Source: Ochromonas danica (Eukaryota > Sar > Chrysophyceae > Chromulinales > Chromulinaceae). From it: a stretch of 63,344 bases of DNA. The position numbers and the translations under genes are program-made. Under the pieces are notes generated by a model. It was not told the DNA's origin, ran no database searches, and worked only from the letters and a program-made list of their open reading frames with translations. The stretch is from the NCBI GenBank assembly GCA_015146655.1, contig VKHL01000160.1, positions 1 through 63,344 of the forward strand, given 5' to 3'. Positions 52,431-63,344 of this stretch are shown here, piece after piece (the first letter of the stretch is position 1; each line of letters opens with the position of its first letter).

Positions 52431-55400
52431 CTATTTCGAAGCTTGCAGCACTCCACCTGCCTGGAGAAGAATGGCTTGCAGCAGCTCTTCCTTGTTGGCA
52501 AAGAGAAGGTCCTTCTCCTTCTGCGATTCTTCCTCCAGTCTGCGGAATTTGCTCTGTAGAACGTTGAAGGTCTGACCATTAGCATAAGAAGGTCTCAGTA
52601 ATATGCCGAGCCGTTTCCCTCGCAGAGCATCGAAGAAGAAGACCGCCACGTTGCCGAATTGTTGCTCCAAGCTCTGCAGAACCTCCCATTGCAATGCGGA
52701 AGCCACTGGACCATCCGAGCGTATGATGAGACGTTGTAGAGTTAAATCTTTCGCGGGAGTGTTGGCGAATATTTCCACTCGGGTTCTGCAGAGGCCATCA
52801 TGGAAGGACAAGACCACGTCACACTTCTTCAACACCGCCTCACTGGTAAGCGCTTTCTCCACTTCACCCGATGACACACCCGATTGTTCTTGATAAGTCT
52901 TTAGACGGCGAAGACTAGCTTGTGCTGCCGCGATCATTATTTTTAGAACAACACGCTCTGGCAAGAGAAACTTTCGGTCGGGCTCGAAGCCCACCAGGCG
53001 ATCGCAGGAAGAGACAAGATAAATGGAAGGGAAATAAGGGCTCTTTGGATGCAAGAGTTGGCCGGATTCAATCAGAGATTGATAAGTTTGACGCATTGCT
53101 CTGAAGCGCATAAGAATAGTTGCCCGATCTCCCGCACCAATTCCCTCTCCCACTGACTCGTCCTGCTTCGTCGAGAAATCCACAATAAATGGTTCCTCAT
53201 CCCAATTGAAAGTCGCGAAGCGTTGTAAGCTTCGCATCAACCCTGAAAACACCGTGGAAGGTGGGTGCATGGTCACAGGCTGCAGAAAATCCTGCGCTAC
53301 CAACAATTCAATCGCCTCCTGCCCCAAATGATTTGAGAAAAAGTGCAAATCTCGCCAAACCAGAAATGCTTTGACTACTTTGGGGAACAGAGGAAAGGCA
53401 GCTGCCAAAGCCTTGACCTTGTTGTGATGAAGAGATGGCAACGAGACAAGGCGCAACGCCTCCTTCTCTACGTTCTCCTCTTCGAATAGTTCCTCTTCGT
53501 CTTCTTCGGTACTGCGAGCTGCCGCAAGCTCCTTCAATAACTGTCGCTCGACGTCAACATGCGCAAAAGGTAACAAGCGGAAAAGATAGCCCTGGAAAGG
53601 AATGAAAAGCCCCGGTTCTTCTTGCTCTATCATGAAAGAGGTAATCTACATGAAGAAAGAAAGAAGACGTGATCAGAATACCACTCGATTCGCACAACAA
53701 AGAGAAATAGTAAATAGTACCTGGCACTGCTCAAGCAAAGCTCGGCGGAGATGAAGGAGGAGGGCTACTTTGCATTGCTGAATGGCTGTGCCTGTGGTAG
53801 GCCATCTGCTCGACTGCTCACAGACCGCACGCAAGTTGATTGAAACTTGCAATAGATCTACTGTTTGCCCCATGTGCTCTTTGACCAATGAATGCGCATT
53901 GGTGAGGCCTTGCGCAATGAGTAAAAGAGGATGAGGGATTGCCGGGTGCAACGAAGTGTAGCGGGCGCGAGGATCACAGAGGTAAATGCCTTCGAAAGTC
54001 AGAGGCAACCCCTTCACTTTCAGAAGAACCTTCTTGAGATCGTCGAAAGCCACCTGAAAAGCGAGCTGTGATTTTGTGACAGGATCTAATGACACCTTCT
54101 CTTCCTCCACTTGATTTGTATCGCGAATACCTGATGCTAGCTTGGCTGCCACTTGCTCCAGCTGCGTGTTGACCAGCTTTATCTTGCCACCACATTCTTC
54201 TTCAGAAATCTCTGGGAAATGGCGGTAGAGTGTGTGGTGAAAAATCTCGTCCACGATCAGCCCACCTCCTCTTCCCTCACTCGACTCCCAGACCACAGCA
54301 TGTACAATTTCTCCACTCTTGAATCTACGAACACCGCACTTTGAAGAACCATAAAAGAGCTGGAAAGCTCGCACATCCTGCTTGATGTTCTGCGCTGTAA
54401 AAAGACCTCTCCAGAAAAAAGTGTTCTCAGATCCTTTCAAAGTGTTCCCATCCTTTTCCGCGGCACCAGCGGCTCCATCGTCTGGGGCAGAGACAGCGGG
54501 ACCTTTCTCTACTCGACGAATCGCCTTTTCAGGCGATAGAACAAAGCCTACAATGATATAACCTTCAAAATCCTCATTTCTTGGGGAAGGTTTAGGATGA
54601 TTGTGATCGATCAGCTCAGACGAAGCAGTGAGACTGGGATGAGCGAAACTCACGGAAACCTCCACCTGGTCCTCAGCAAGTCGGCCACTCAGCGCAACGG
54701 AGAAAAGGTGCTGCGACTTCTCTGCGACATAATCCCACACAAGCATATGAAGGGAAGCTTCTTCTGCTTCCTTAAGGTACAACTGGAGAAGTTCTTTGTC
54801 TTCTTCCGTCTGGCTCTCACGAACACTATAACTGGCCAGCAGTTGCGACCACGAGGGCAGCGGCAGATGAAACACCACATCATTCCGCTCGAAGATCCCT
54901 CTCTTACGAATGAAAAGCAACTCAAACGCATCATTACGGGGAGCATTTTGCACTCGAACAGATCCTCCGAGAAGATGTAAAGAGTGGCGTGCCTCATTCT
55001 GCAAAGCTTGGAGACTTCCAGCGGACAATCGCCAAGTGGTGTTCAGATAGACTTGTAGATCCTCCGCTGAATCTTGTTGTTGATGCCCATGCATTGGATG
55101 GCAGAGTACGAGCGCACAGCTGCCGTGTACGACTTGTCTGCGCTGCAGCAGTCTTCCGTTTGAAAGGTCCAAAACTTTGGATGTGAAGTCGGTCTCCGCG
55201 ATAAATGCAAGAATAGCCGAGAAGGCATTGAGCGGTGGCATTCCTTCTTGTAACTTGCCATGCAGCGCGAGAAAAGCCACGAAAAGGCTGGCTTGGTGCC
55301 CATCTAGCCCATGGGCCTGCAGGCTGAAGCCACGCTGTGTCAGCCAGATCTTGAACAGCTGCACGGCCTGGTGATGACCACCAACGACTCTCTCCAGCAC

Positions 55401-56231
55401 TTTTTGCTGTAGTAAAATGGCCATATCCTCTAGAATGGCCTGATTGTAGCAAGGTGTTGGTGTCAGAGAGAGCCCTCCTTTCGAAGAGTCGCCTTTGGCA
55501 AATATCTCCTCCCAATCTGCTGGCCGCACATTATTTTTCGCCAAACGCAGCTGCACTACTTTGAATACGTCTTGTGCCATTACAGGAATCAGGCGGACAC
55601 GGTAGATGTCACTAAAGGCGGGTTGAAGCTCTATGATAGGCTTACGATGGTCTCCCTTAAGGTAGCAAATAGACAGGGAACCACAAAAAGAATCACCAGT
55701 TCGCTTGTTGCGCAGCTGGATAGTTTTAAAGATCGCCGCGAGGAAAAGCCTTCTCTTGTCGAAGTACCGGTGGTTGAGGATATCCCGTGGGTTGAAGAAG
55801 GAGGCACTCATGGGCAGTGCGAGGTCCACAGTCAGCAGTGGCGCTACAACAGTCTCCGTGGCTAGAGAGCCCACAATTTCGACACTGGAGGGACATTGGA
55901 AAGTGATGGCGATATCTTCAGCTCTGTTACACAGGGAGAGTCCTGGCAGAGAGAGTTTCTCCATCCAAGCGCCAGTGACCTCTCGATCGTGGAAGCTCGT
56001 CTTCCCCTCACGATCCTTGAGACACTCCTGCAACTCTCCCAGCCAATCCAAAAAACTCTTTTTGTTCATTTTCTTCGTGGCATCAATCTGTGCCAATAGT
56101 TCTGTGGTCTGTAAGTGGTGTAGATTAGACTTCATCAAAACGTCGATGTTGTGCAGCTGCTTCTGCTCCTCATGACTGGGCAAGAATGACTCATCTTCCC
56201 TGCTGCGCTTCCTCATTATATTATTAGACAT
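52431..56231 (-). CDS. NOL6: Nucleolar protein 6 / Utp22 (1,241 aa)
   Basis: Exons 56231-53721 and 53645-52431 (75-nt intron). Nrap/Utp22 marks run along the whole length: VEIVGSLATETVVAPLLTVD, MPMSASF-like segment LALPMSASFFNPRDILNHRY, FKIWLTQRGFSLQAHGLDGH, and the C-terminal half with FNWDEEPFIVDF and FPSIYLVSSCD. NOL6/Utp22 is part of the UTP-C module of the small-subunit processome, where it works with Rrp7 in early 18S rRNA maturation in the nucleolus. The fold holds inactive nucleotidyltransferase-like domains. Length fits the family. The gene ends 55 bp from NDUFS5 (convergent). Confidence 0.9.
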
Positions 56232-56490
56232 GAAAATATATGCTTACTATGATTGTGAAGCCTGGGTATTTCTTGTCTTGTATTTTGGATGGTGATGGGC
56301 TGATTGTTGTTTGCTCGATTGCTATTTGCGCGTGACAATTGATAAACGCGTTGTTTGTAAAGCAAAAACAGGACCGAACTGATCAACATTAGACTCTCTC
56401 GGCTGATCTCGGCTGATCTGAAGTGTGATCTATCTGGAAAAGAACAACCCATCTTCTCATTGCCGCCTGCCAGCCATTATTCGCAACGAG
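56232..56490. promoter_or_regulatory. Bidirectional promoter region (NOL6 / tetraspan)
   Basis: This 259-bp spacer between divergent starts has CTCGGCTGATCTCGGCTGATC, a direct repeat at about 56397-56417. Role inferred from position. Confidence 0.35.
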
Positions 56491-57128
56491 ATGGAGGCTG
56501 TGACAGATACCATCAGAGGGCTTCTGCAGAGTTATTCGAAACAAGATATCCTCCTGGGAGTTGTCATTTTCCAAGCCATCTGCGCCGTGCCTTTCTTAAT
56601 CTGCTCCATCGTTGTCTCTGGCACGGCCAACGCGGGATTCAACTGTGTGTTAACATCTTTTTTGAATATTGCCTATGTCGCAGGAGCCTTCTTTGTCGTT
56701 CGAAACAGCAAAGCGCCTATTGCAGTAAGTCTTTCCTCTCTGCCGCCTCACTTTATTTAACAACGCTAAGTCATTAAATCAACACTGTTACCTAGTATGG
56801 ATTTGCTATTGGTAGTGGAAGTATGCTACTGATACAGAATTTGATGACGGCCATCTACTGGGGACAGTTAAGCCATTGCAAACAAGTTAATCGCAGCATT
56901 GCGCAATATTCTTGCTCGAATCCCACTGCTTATGGTGCAGTCAGCGCCTTTGCCTCTTTGCTCTTCATTGCGCAGACTGCGCTGGTGGCCATCATTGTGA
57001 TCTGGCGAGCTTATCTTATTCAAGAAGTGTCAACCTACGTTGGCATACCGAGAGATGAAGAAAGTGTGCAAACCATTGTCTTCAACTCGGCACTCTCAAC
57101 TAACCCTCCTCCCACAGCAGACTTTTAG
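56491..57128 (+). CDS. Four-helix membrane protein (188 aa)
   Basis: Exons 56491-56724 and 56796-57128 (71-nt intron). Four hydrophobic helices: ILLGVVIFQAICAVPFLICS, LTSFLNIAYVAGAFFVV, SMLLIQNLMTAIYWG and ASLLFIAQTALVAIIVIW, with short ends. The loop between helices 3 and 4 has two cysteines (SHCKQ and YSCSN). The layout is MARVEL/tetraspan-like, but no family signature was recognised. Confidence 0.7.
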
Positions 57129-57278
57129 CCAGCCTAACTAACTCCTGTAATGTATAAATAGGCTAGCAGTACTTCATCGCAATATACTGACTCTCTTCGA
57201 GGCAAAAATCAAATCAAACCAAACCAAATCGTGGGAAACAAACCCTTACCAACATTAACATTACATTTTATATTACTA

Positions 57279-58387
57279 CTATATTTTCGGTGAAGCAAGC
57301 GTACCAAAGAACGGCGGGCTCGTCGTTGGCTTGGGTAAATCTGGCAGCTGTAGACCTTCACTGAGGATAAAAGACATGAGCTGCTCGTTTTCATGCTCTT
57401 TGAGCCATAATTTAGTGCCAGCATCGATTCTGGCACTCCAAACTTGCTCCAGCTTGTCATGTAATTGCTCATAAGCCTAAAATAAGCAAAGAGTCAGAGC
57501 AGAATCAACTGTCGCCTCTTGATGAGATCAACTAACCATTTCCAGCTCGTGATTTAAGAAATCTGAGGTGCTTTCACACTTGGAGTTCAATGAGTCAACT
57601 TGTTGTTGCAGTCCCTCCGCATGTTCCATGAGCTGCTGCGACTTATCAGTTGCCTCTCGAAGCATGTTCTTCAACGTTTGATTCTCGTTCGAAAGGCGAG
57701 TGTTCTCAGTGTCGAGCTGTCGCAGTCTTTCTCGCAGACTGTTCTCAGTATCAGCACTGAGCTCTTTCAGCTTGCCAATGGTTTCGTCCCTTCGTTCAAC
57801 AACAACACAAAATCATCAGCTATTAGACAAAGACGAGGGAGAGAGCGGACGCCATACGCCATGCCATCTCAATTCACTCATTCACTCGTTCCTTACTTGT
57901 TGCTTTCCATCGCTTTCTTTTCCTTCTCGAGAATGGCGATTCGGCCCTGCATGGTCGTCGTGATTTTCTTGTATCGATTAATGTTATTGTTAAGCATAAC
58001 GTTGTTGCTAGTGGAGTCTTGAAGCTTCTTTTCCAATTCAGTAGTTTTGCTCTTCAGCGTGACATTCTCTTTTGTCCTCGTTTTGTTCTCTTCCTGCACG
58101 TCATGCACCAAACGCTGGAGGTTGCGGAGCAGATTCTTCTGTGTCTTCATATCTTGTTGATGCTTGAGCACCTGGCCATTCAAGTCCAACACAGTTTTTC
58201 TCAAATTCCAGCACTCCAAGGCCAACGCTGTCATGCGACCATCTGCTAAGGGGTCTTGACTGCCCTCGCAGATAAAGCCTTCATCTTCTTCAATCAGATA
58301 GCTTTTATCTGCCCCTGATACTTGCTCGTATTGCTCGGTCAAGCGGGTTTTCACCGAATATGGCGAGACTACAAGATTAGGGTCCAT
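57279..58387 (-). CDS. Coiled-coil protein (313 aa)
   Basis: Exons 58387-57897, 57789-57537 and 57476-57279; introns 107 and 60 nt. The N-terminal 60 residues are acidic and uncoiled. Long heptad-rich sequence follows (LNGQVLKHQQDMKTQKNLLR; LKELSADTENSLRERLRQL; HAEGLQQQVDSLNSKCE). The C-terminus ends in PKPTTSPPFFGTL. No family recognised; a cytoskeletal or tethering role is possible but unproven. It is divergent from CYFIP across 191 bp. Confidence 0.7.
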
Positions 58388-58578
58388 TTACAGTGTAACG
58401 TTTACCCACAGCAGCAGGTGGAAGGGGCAACAAGCAGCTTTTAGAGTCTAAAAACGCGATCTAGACTACTGCCCCCAAGCTTCTCACCCTCTTCCATCTT
58501 CTCCTCGACTGCTCGCCAGCAGATACTGTAGATATCCAGGATATAGGCAACGTCTATTATGAGATTTGTTGAACGAGA
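58388..58578. promoter_or_regulatory. Bidirectional promoter region (coiled-coil / CYFIP)
   Basis: This 191-bp spacer separates divergent starts. No known element recognised. Confidence 0.3.
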
Positions 58579-61500
58579 ATGAGTATGGACGAGTTGAGTA
58601 GTCCGGACGGTTTAATGAATCATGCAGAGGTATTTCTACCCTTCATCCCCAGCAGAGCAGTCGTTCACTCCTCTGTGGGGAAGACAGATCGTCGCGTGGA
58701 GCCTGTGGACCAAGCGATCAAAGTGGAGTTCTACTCCAGACCAAGGCAGATTTTGGAGGACACTTTCTCCTTCCAATTTTCTCCATTCTGCAAGGAGCTG
58801 GAGCTGATGAAAGGCGTGGAGCTCTGTGTTGTGCACGGGGAGAGTATCTTGCATCTGCTCTACTCATACCGCTCGGTATCATTGGCCATCCCCAATCTCG
58901 CAGACAGAGGAGAAACCGAGGACTATGAGGATGACTCTTCTCTGGCAGCCCGACAAATGGAATACTACTGTAAGATTGTGGAAGTGCTGGCGCCGGAGGT
59001 GGCGAAGGCCAAGAAGGTCATGCTCTATCTCTTCGACGCCTGGAGCGTTTTCCAGACAGCCATCAAGCACCTTATTGTCAAAGACCAAGACAAACAGTAC
59101 ATCCCTCCTTCAGTTTATGACTTTATAAACCGGTTGTTAGATATTTTGGTGAAAGTGAACGCAACCTGTGCGATGCGCTTGCCCGCTCTGCAAGCCGATC
59201 TGCTGCGCTTCCGTCATGCTTTGCGAGCTCAAAAGAACCAGGAAGCCGAAGAAGACCATACAAAGCTAATATCCTTCTTCTCCGTCGCTGGCGCAAAGGA
59301 GGGCATCGCTCTGGATGGATTGCGGCGAGAGGTGCAAAGAGTGGCTGGCTACGAGGAGGCGCTGCTGAACTGCCTGCTAGCTGCCTTGCACCGCGTTGAG
59401 GCTGGCCTTGATATAATGTCAGATGACTATTTCGGCTTCCATAGAGTCATGTTGCATCTGCTGCTGTTAATGGATGGGGAGAAAGAGGATCGGCGTGGTT
59501 GCAATGTCTTCAAGTGGCAGAAGGTGAACTCTGGCTGGCCAAATTGTCTCTAAGTTGACTTGAAAACTAATCGTGCTTGTCTATTTTTATGATAGCTTCG
59601 GATAAAGCCTCTGCTGAGGGCAGTTAAGAGATATCCCGTGCTGCCGATCTTCGCAGATCTATACATAGTTGCCGAGGAAGTATTACGGCGCTGTCCGCAT
59701 TATGAAGCTCGCGCTGCATTTAGCCTCTTTCTAGAGCCCGAGAAAGATAAGATAGCTCGTATATATGATTTACAGTCGGCTATCCCAGAGTTACACTCTG
59801 CGGTCACAACCTTTCTAAACAGACTTGCACTTCACCGTGCGCGCAGTGACAGCTATGCCTTCGAGAAAGCCTTCGATAAATTTACATTTGAAATGTCACA
59901 GAACCTTGCAGTATTGACGTGGGAGGGTCTGCAGCTAGCTTCATCTTGCCAGCGCTTGCTGCGTCTGCGAATGTGCTGGCAGGCTTTCATGGCTGGGAGA
60001 CACGCTACTTACGAGGAAGTCTTTCGTCGTAACATCACCGAAGAAGAGAAAAGTCTCTTGGCAGACCTTGTTTCTCTTTTGATTTCGTTGCAAGAAGGGC
60101 TACGTGAGCCACAGATCGCGGCAAGTCGCGAGGTTGCTTTAAGTCTCCACGCCCACCACCTTGTTCAACAAGCAGTGCAGGGTGATCTTCTTCCACTCTT
60201 ACATCGACTTGATAAGAGGGGCAAGCCTCTCTTAGGATATGCTCTGATGATTCGTAACATGGTCATCGATTGGGGCATCGATCGCGAGATTCGCCAAGCG
60301 CACTCTTCGGTCAACGTCAACACGAGCTCTTCTTCTGAGTTAAACAAAGAGCTGAATATCTATACATCTAGCGTTGCTCGGATGAATCGTGACTATAAGG
60401 AGTATAGTCGACGTCACGGTGCGGTGGATCTCCAGTCTCCCCAGCATAGCACCCAATCACCGTTACGCGTTGTCCCTCCCACGCTGACTCAGTTGATCAT
60501 TATGCAAGACTTCTTTGATCTTCTACTCAATAACCATCCTTATTTGCATCATAAACATGTATTTCTCTATGAAGGGAGCTGTCTGGCTGCTCAGGGAGAG
60601 GTTCAGACAGAAGATAAGGTGCGTTGGCTTACAGTGCAACGAAACTTGCGAACTCTACCCCTCCTGCTTCGTGCCTCTTCATGCTTTGAGGAAATTTGCG
60701 ATTGTTCAGATCTCTGGCTTCGTGAATCATTTATCCAAGCGGAGAATATTCCTTTGCTGGTGTCTCAACGGAAGCTGTATGGGGACTTGACTGCCTTAAG
60801 TGATGCACTGGAAGAAGACGAGAATCAGAGACATATAGCGTTCGATCCTGCCGCACGGCCTGTTTGCACACAACTACCGTTGGACTGGTCCCTACCTTAT
60901 CTACTACTCAATCGGACCTTCTCTTACTCCAGTTCAGTGCTTTATCAGTCTTTGCAACAACAACAGCTTCAAATGACAGCACTGCTCCAGATCTATAACC
61001 AAGCCGCGGGAAGAGCGCTTCAAGCTTTGGGTTGGCAAGCTCTCTATGATGAGGCCGAAGCAGAAGTTGCACTGTTGGTCGATCTTCTGCCGCATCTCCT
61101 GGCTGATCATATTTATCTTGCTGCTAAACATATAGCATGCCGCACGATTTTAGATCGACATCTTGCCAAAAAGCTTCATGGCGAATCTCTTCAAGAAGAG
61201 CGATTAGAGCGTGATGAGGCGATATTTGATGCCTATTTGAGCGTGTTCGCCTGCAAAGAGGTATCACTGCTTGGCCGTAGCTTGAATTGGAGTACACTAC
61301 TTTCCCCACATCTACATAGTCGGCTACGCTCTGATATTGATCTTGCTATCCGACGTTTTGAAATGGGCACCGTGTGCGATTTGCCTGATCTCCAATACTC
61401 TTTGTCTATGTTGAGCTTGCTTCATCGTACCCTTTCTCGACATCTTGCTGGTAACTTATGTTCTGTTGTTGAAGAAAATGAATGTTGGCACTTCAGTGGA

Positions 61501-62985
61501 GGAGACCTTTGGGGGCCTGAGGGCTTCGTGGGGCTTCTGCGAGTTGTAGATAATAGCCTTTCGTTGACCAGTCGATGCGGTCGGATTTCTCTTCACTTCT
61601 TACATTCCCTTGCGCAGGAGGTATTACGCCTATATGTCTATAATTACTACACCCAGCGCTTCATTAATCCAAACCCAATAGCAACAGCCGGTGGTGGGCT
61701 CAAGTCCAGCACATTGCATGCGCTTTTTGGTGGCTCAGAGCTCTTTCAGCTCTTTGAAGCTGTCGGCCGTTTATATCGCGGATATTTTGGTCGCGAACAT
61801 TTGGCAGCCTATCTAGCATTGCCTGTGGAGATACGAGAGCTGGAGATGGTATGCGATCAGATCACAAGACATGTGTTGGACAAGGTTGTCGACCTGGAGG
61901 CCTACCATGAAGCACTGCTTGAAGTGGTTCAGCAGCCCTTTTATCCCTCTCCTTTGACTGAACACACATCCAGTGGTGCTTCTCTATACAATTTCTATCT
62001 TGATCGTTGGGGCCCACTTCTTCGCTATGCCGATATGCACGAGGAAGTATTTGGGGGCCTTCGACAACTTGGAAATGCACTTGCTATGCTGTCGTTACTC
62101 TCTCAGATCGACGGAGCCGCATCTCGTGAAAAGAAGCAGTGGATTTTTTCCGGTCCTTGTGGCAATAGTTTGCCTTCCGCGCAGAGTGTGGCTTCGGTTC
62201 AAGCATTGGTTACTACGTTTGCAAGAGATTGCAAAGTGCATTCACCATTGCTCAATCATGTGAAACACATTGAAGCACTGCAAAGCTATTCACAATCCAT
62301 TGTGCGCCTACTTACTGGGCTGCATGATGAGGAGGCGAATGGTAATTTGAATGAAGCAACTTTGTTTCGAGGCTGCTTGAGAAGTGTTGAAGAGCATCTT
62401 TATCTTCAGTCACTAACCGCTTCGTGGTCTCTTGCTCCAGGACCTGATTCAACCCTGACTGCCTCTTCGGGCTCTTCGGTACTGACCAAAGCCTTTCAAG
62501 CAGCCAACAAACGTTCGAGTATGGCGCATTTTTGTTCCGCGGTCCGTTTCTTGTTTGCTTTGCATACCTCAGTATCAAGAGACGAACAAGAAGAGGCACA
62601 GGAAGCAAGTGAAGAAGATAACAATCCATCACTCTTTCAGATATATGGTCATGGACCCATTCTTGCAGTCGGTCTCCTAATGCACCTCCTCCAGCAAGGC
62701 CATGAGTGGCAACTTGCCCATCTTTTCGACAGCACTGAAGCTGTACTCCGCCTCCATGCCCAACAAAACAATAGTCCGCTTGCCACCACTGGCGATAAGT
62801 CATATCAGACTTTTGTTGACCATGCGATTGAACTCAACTCTCTGCTACAAAATTGGTCGCATGAATTAACGGGTGCTTATAAACCACGCAGTAGTTATCT
62901 TCTCAAGCAAACATCATGCAATCTTGGTTCTGCTCCTCCAAACACAATGCTGCAGCGTATTATACTGGAAAATGCTAGCATTTAA
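58579..62985 (+). CDS. CYFIP: CYFIP/Sra-1/PIR121 subunit of the WAVE complex (1,444 aa)
   Basis: Exons 58579-59523 and 59596-62985 (72-nt intron). CYFIP marks: the N-terminal PFIPSRAVVHSSVGKTDRR, GVELCVVHGESILHLLYSYR, MLYLFDAWSVFQTAIKHLI, IKPLLRAVKRYPVLPIFADL, then MQDFFDLLLNNHPYLHHKHV and FLYEGSCLAA. The family is about 1,250 aa in animals, so this copy is longer, chiefly in the C-terminal half. CYFIP sits in the WAVE regulatory complex and links active Rac to Arp2/3-driven actin branching. The second exon looks richer in A/T-ending codons than the first. It is the last gene before the telomere. Confidence 0.93.
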
Positions 62986-63267
62986 TATACTCTCAGGACG
63001 ACTTGAAGGTTGGGATGAGGTTTGACTGCTCGGGAGGGAAGAAGGCCTCAAGGAACGTTCCGCAGACAGGCTAACAGAAGGACAGCTGCTCGTCCTACCA
63101 GACAGTTCATTTGCTGATTGACCATCCCGCTCAGTGTTAGATTGTTTGGCATAGGAAAGGCTGCTAATGTTTAGTCATAGATGAAGCCTAGTGTAATAGA
63201 GAAGAGACCGAAGAGTTTCTGAAAGTCTTAAGAGCTTACCAACAAAAATGCCTACCCGTTTACAGAT
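62986..63267. other. Subtelomeric spacer, no repeats
   Basis: Only 282 bp of ordinary sequence separate the CYFIP stop from the telomere. It has no tandem array, mobile element or degenerate telomere repeats. Confidence 0.6.
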
Positions 63268-63344
63268 GGGTTAGGGTTAGGGTTAGGGTTAGGGTTAGGG
63301 TTAGGGTTAGGGTTAGGGTTAGGGTTAGGGTTAGGGTTAGGGTT
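63268..63344 (+). repeat. Telomere (TTAGGG)12
   Basis: GGG followed by 12 perfect TTAGGG copies and TT up to the window edge. The G-rich strand runs 5' to 3' outward, as at a true right chromosome end. The full length is cut by the window. Confidence 0.98.

Overview
This window is the end of a eukaryotic nuclear chromosome. It closes at the right edge with 12 perfect TTAGGG repeats and carries about 29 protein genes, one of them cut by the left edge. Genes are dense and lie on both strands. Most are split by short GT-AG introns of about 57-136 nt, and spacers are mostly under 700 bp. The SufD gene encodes a signal peptide followed directly by a phenylalanine (LA|FF) and a transit-like segment. 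That is the bipartite targeting signal of algae with a complex red plastid (stramenopile, haptophyte or cryptophyte type). Together with TTAGGG telomeres, a CYFIP/WAVE-complex subunit, DOT1, zeta-COP, NDUFS5 and a TRIM-like protein, this suggests a photosynthetic stramenopile-like alga. The exact lineage cannot be fixed from the window alone.

Layout. 0-8.1 kb: end of an unknown gene, then one very large minus-strand myosin whose tail runs through AGF-type helical repeats into two LRR modules. 8.4-13.0 kb: DOT1-like methyltransferase and plastid SufD (divergent), then TAF13. 13.4-19.0 kb: a membrane HECT ubiquitin ligase with PSI-like and RanBP2 zinc-finger modules, an ER-anchored methyltransferase and a small conserved protein. 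19.3-24.2 kb: two tandem, probably N-myristoylated globins, triose-phosphate isomerase and zeta-COP. 24.3-28.5 kb: a METTL-like methyltransferase, a TRIM-like RING protein and an EamA transporter. 29.2-35.3 kb: a SNF2 helicase with a long Glu-rich minisatellite, divergent from a NO VEIN-like (DUF3883) protein. 35.3-37.0 kb: a gene-poor stretch with two microsatellites, decayed coding sequence and a 92-bp inverted copy of the 3' end of a gene 5 kb away. 37.0-41.4 kb: eL28, a multi-pass membrane protein, glutathionyl-hydroquinone reductase and a PH-like protein. 41.8-44.0 kb: a tRNA pseudouridine synthase apparently fused to a METTL21-type methyltransferase. 44.4-52.4 kb: a secretory-pathway glycosyltransferase-like protein, a large DCX-like protein, a 28-bp telomere-like minisatellite, a PLOD-like oxygenase with altered metal ligands, an RsuA-type pseudouridine synthase and NDUFS5. 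52.4-63.3 kb: NOL6/Utp22, a four-helix membrane protein, a coiled-coil protein, CYFIP and the telomere.

The genes are mostly single-copy housekeeping or regulatory genes that do not form one pathway. Divergent pairs share short spacers of 147-305 bp (DOT1/SufD, unknown/globin 1, SNF2/DUF3883, RsuA/NDUFS5, NOL6/tetraspan, coiled-coil/CYFIP). Several spacers carry the palindromic word TTAAGTTAA, and most carry short ACTGTACAGT- or TAGACTAGTCTA-like words. Exon joins were worked out by hand from splice-site sequence, frame and domain continuity. Protein-family calls come from recognising sequence patterns, not from database searches.
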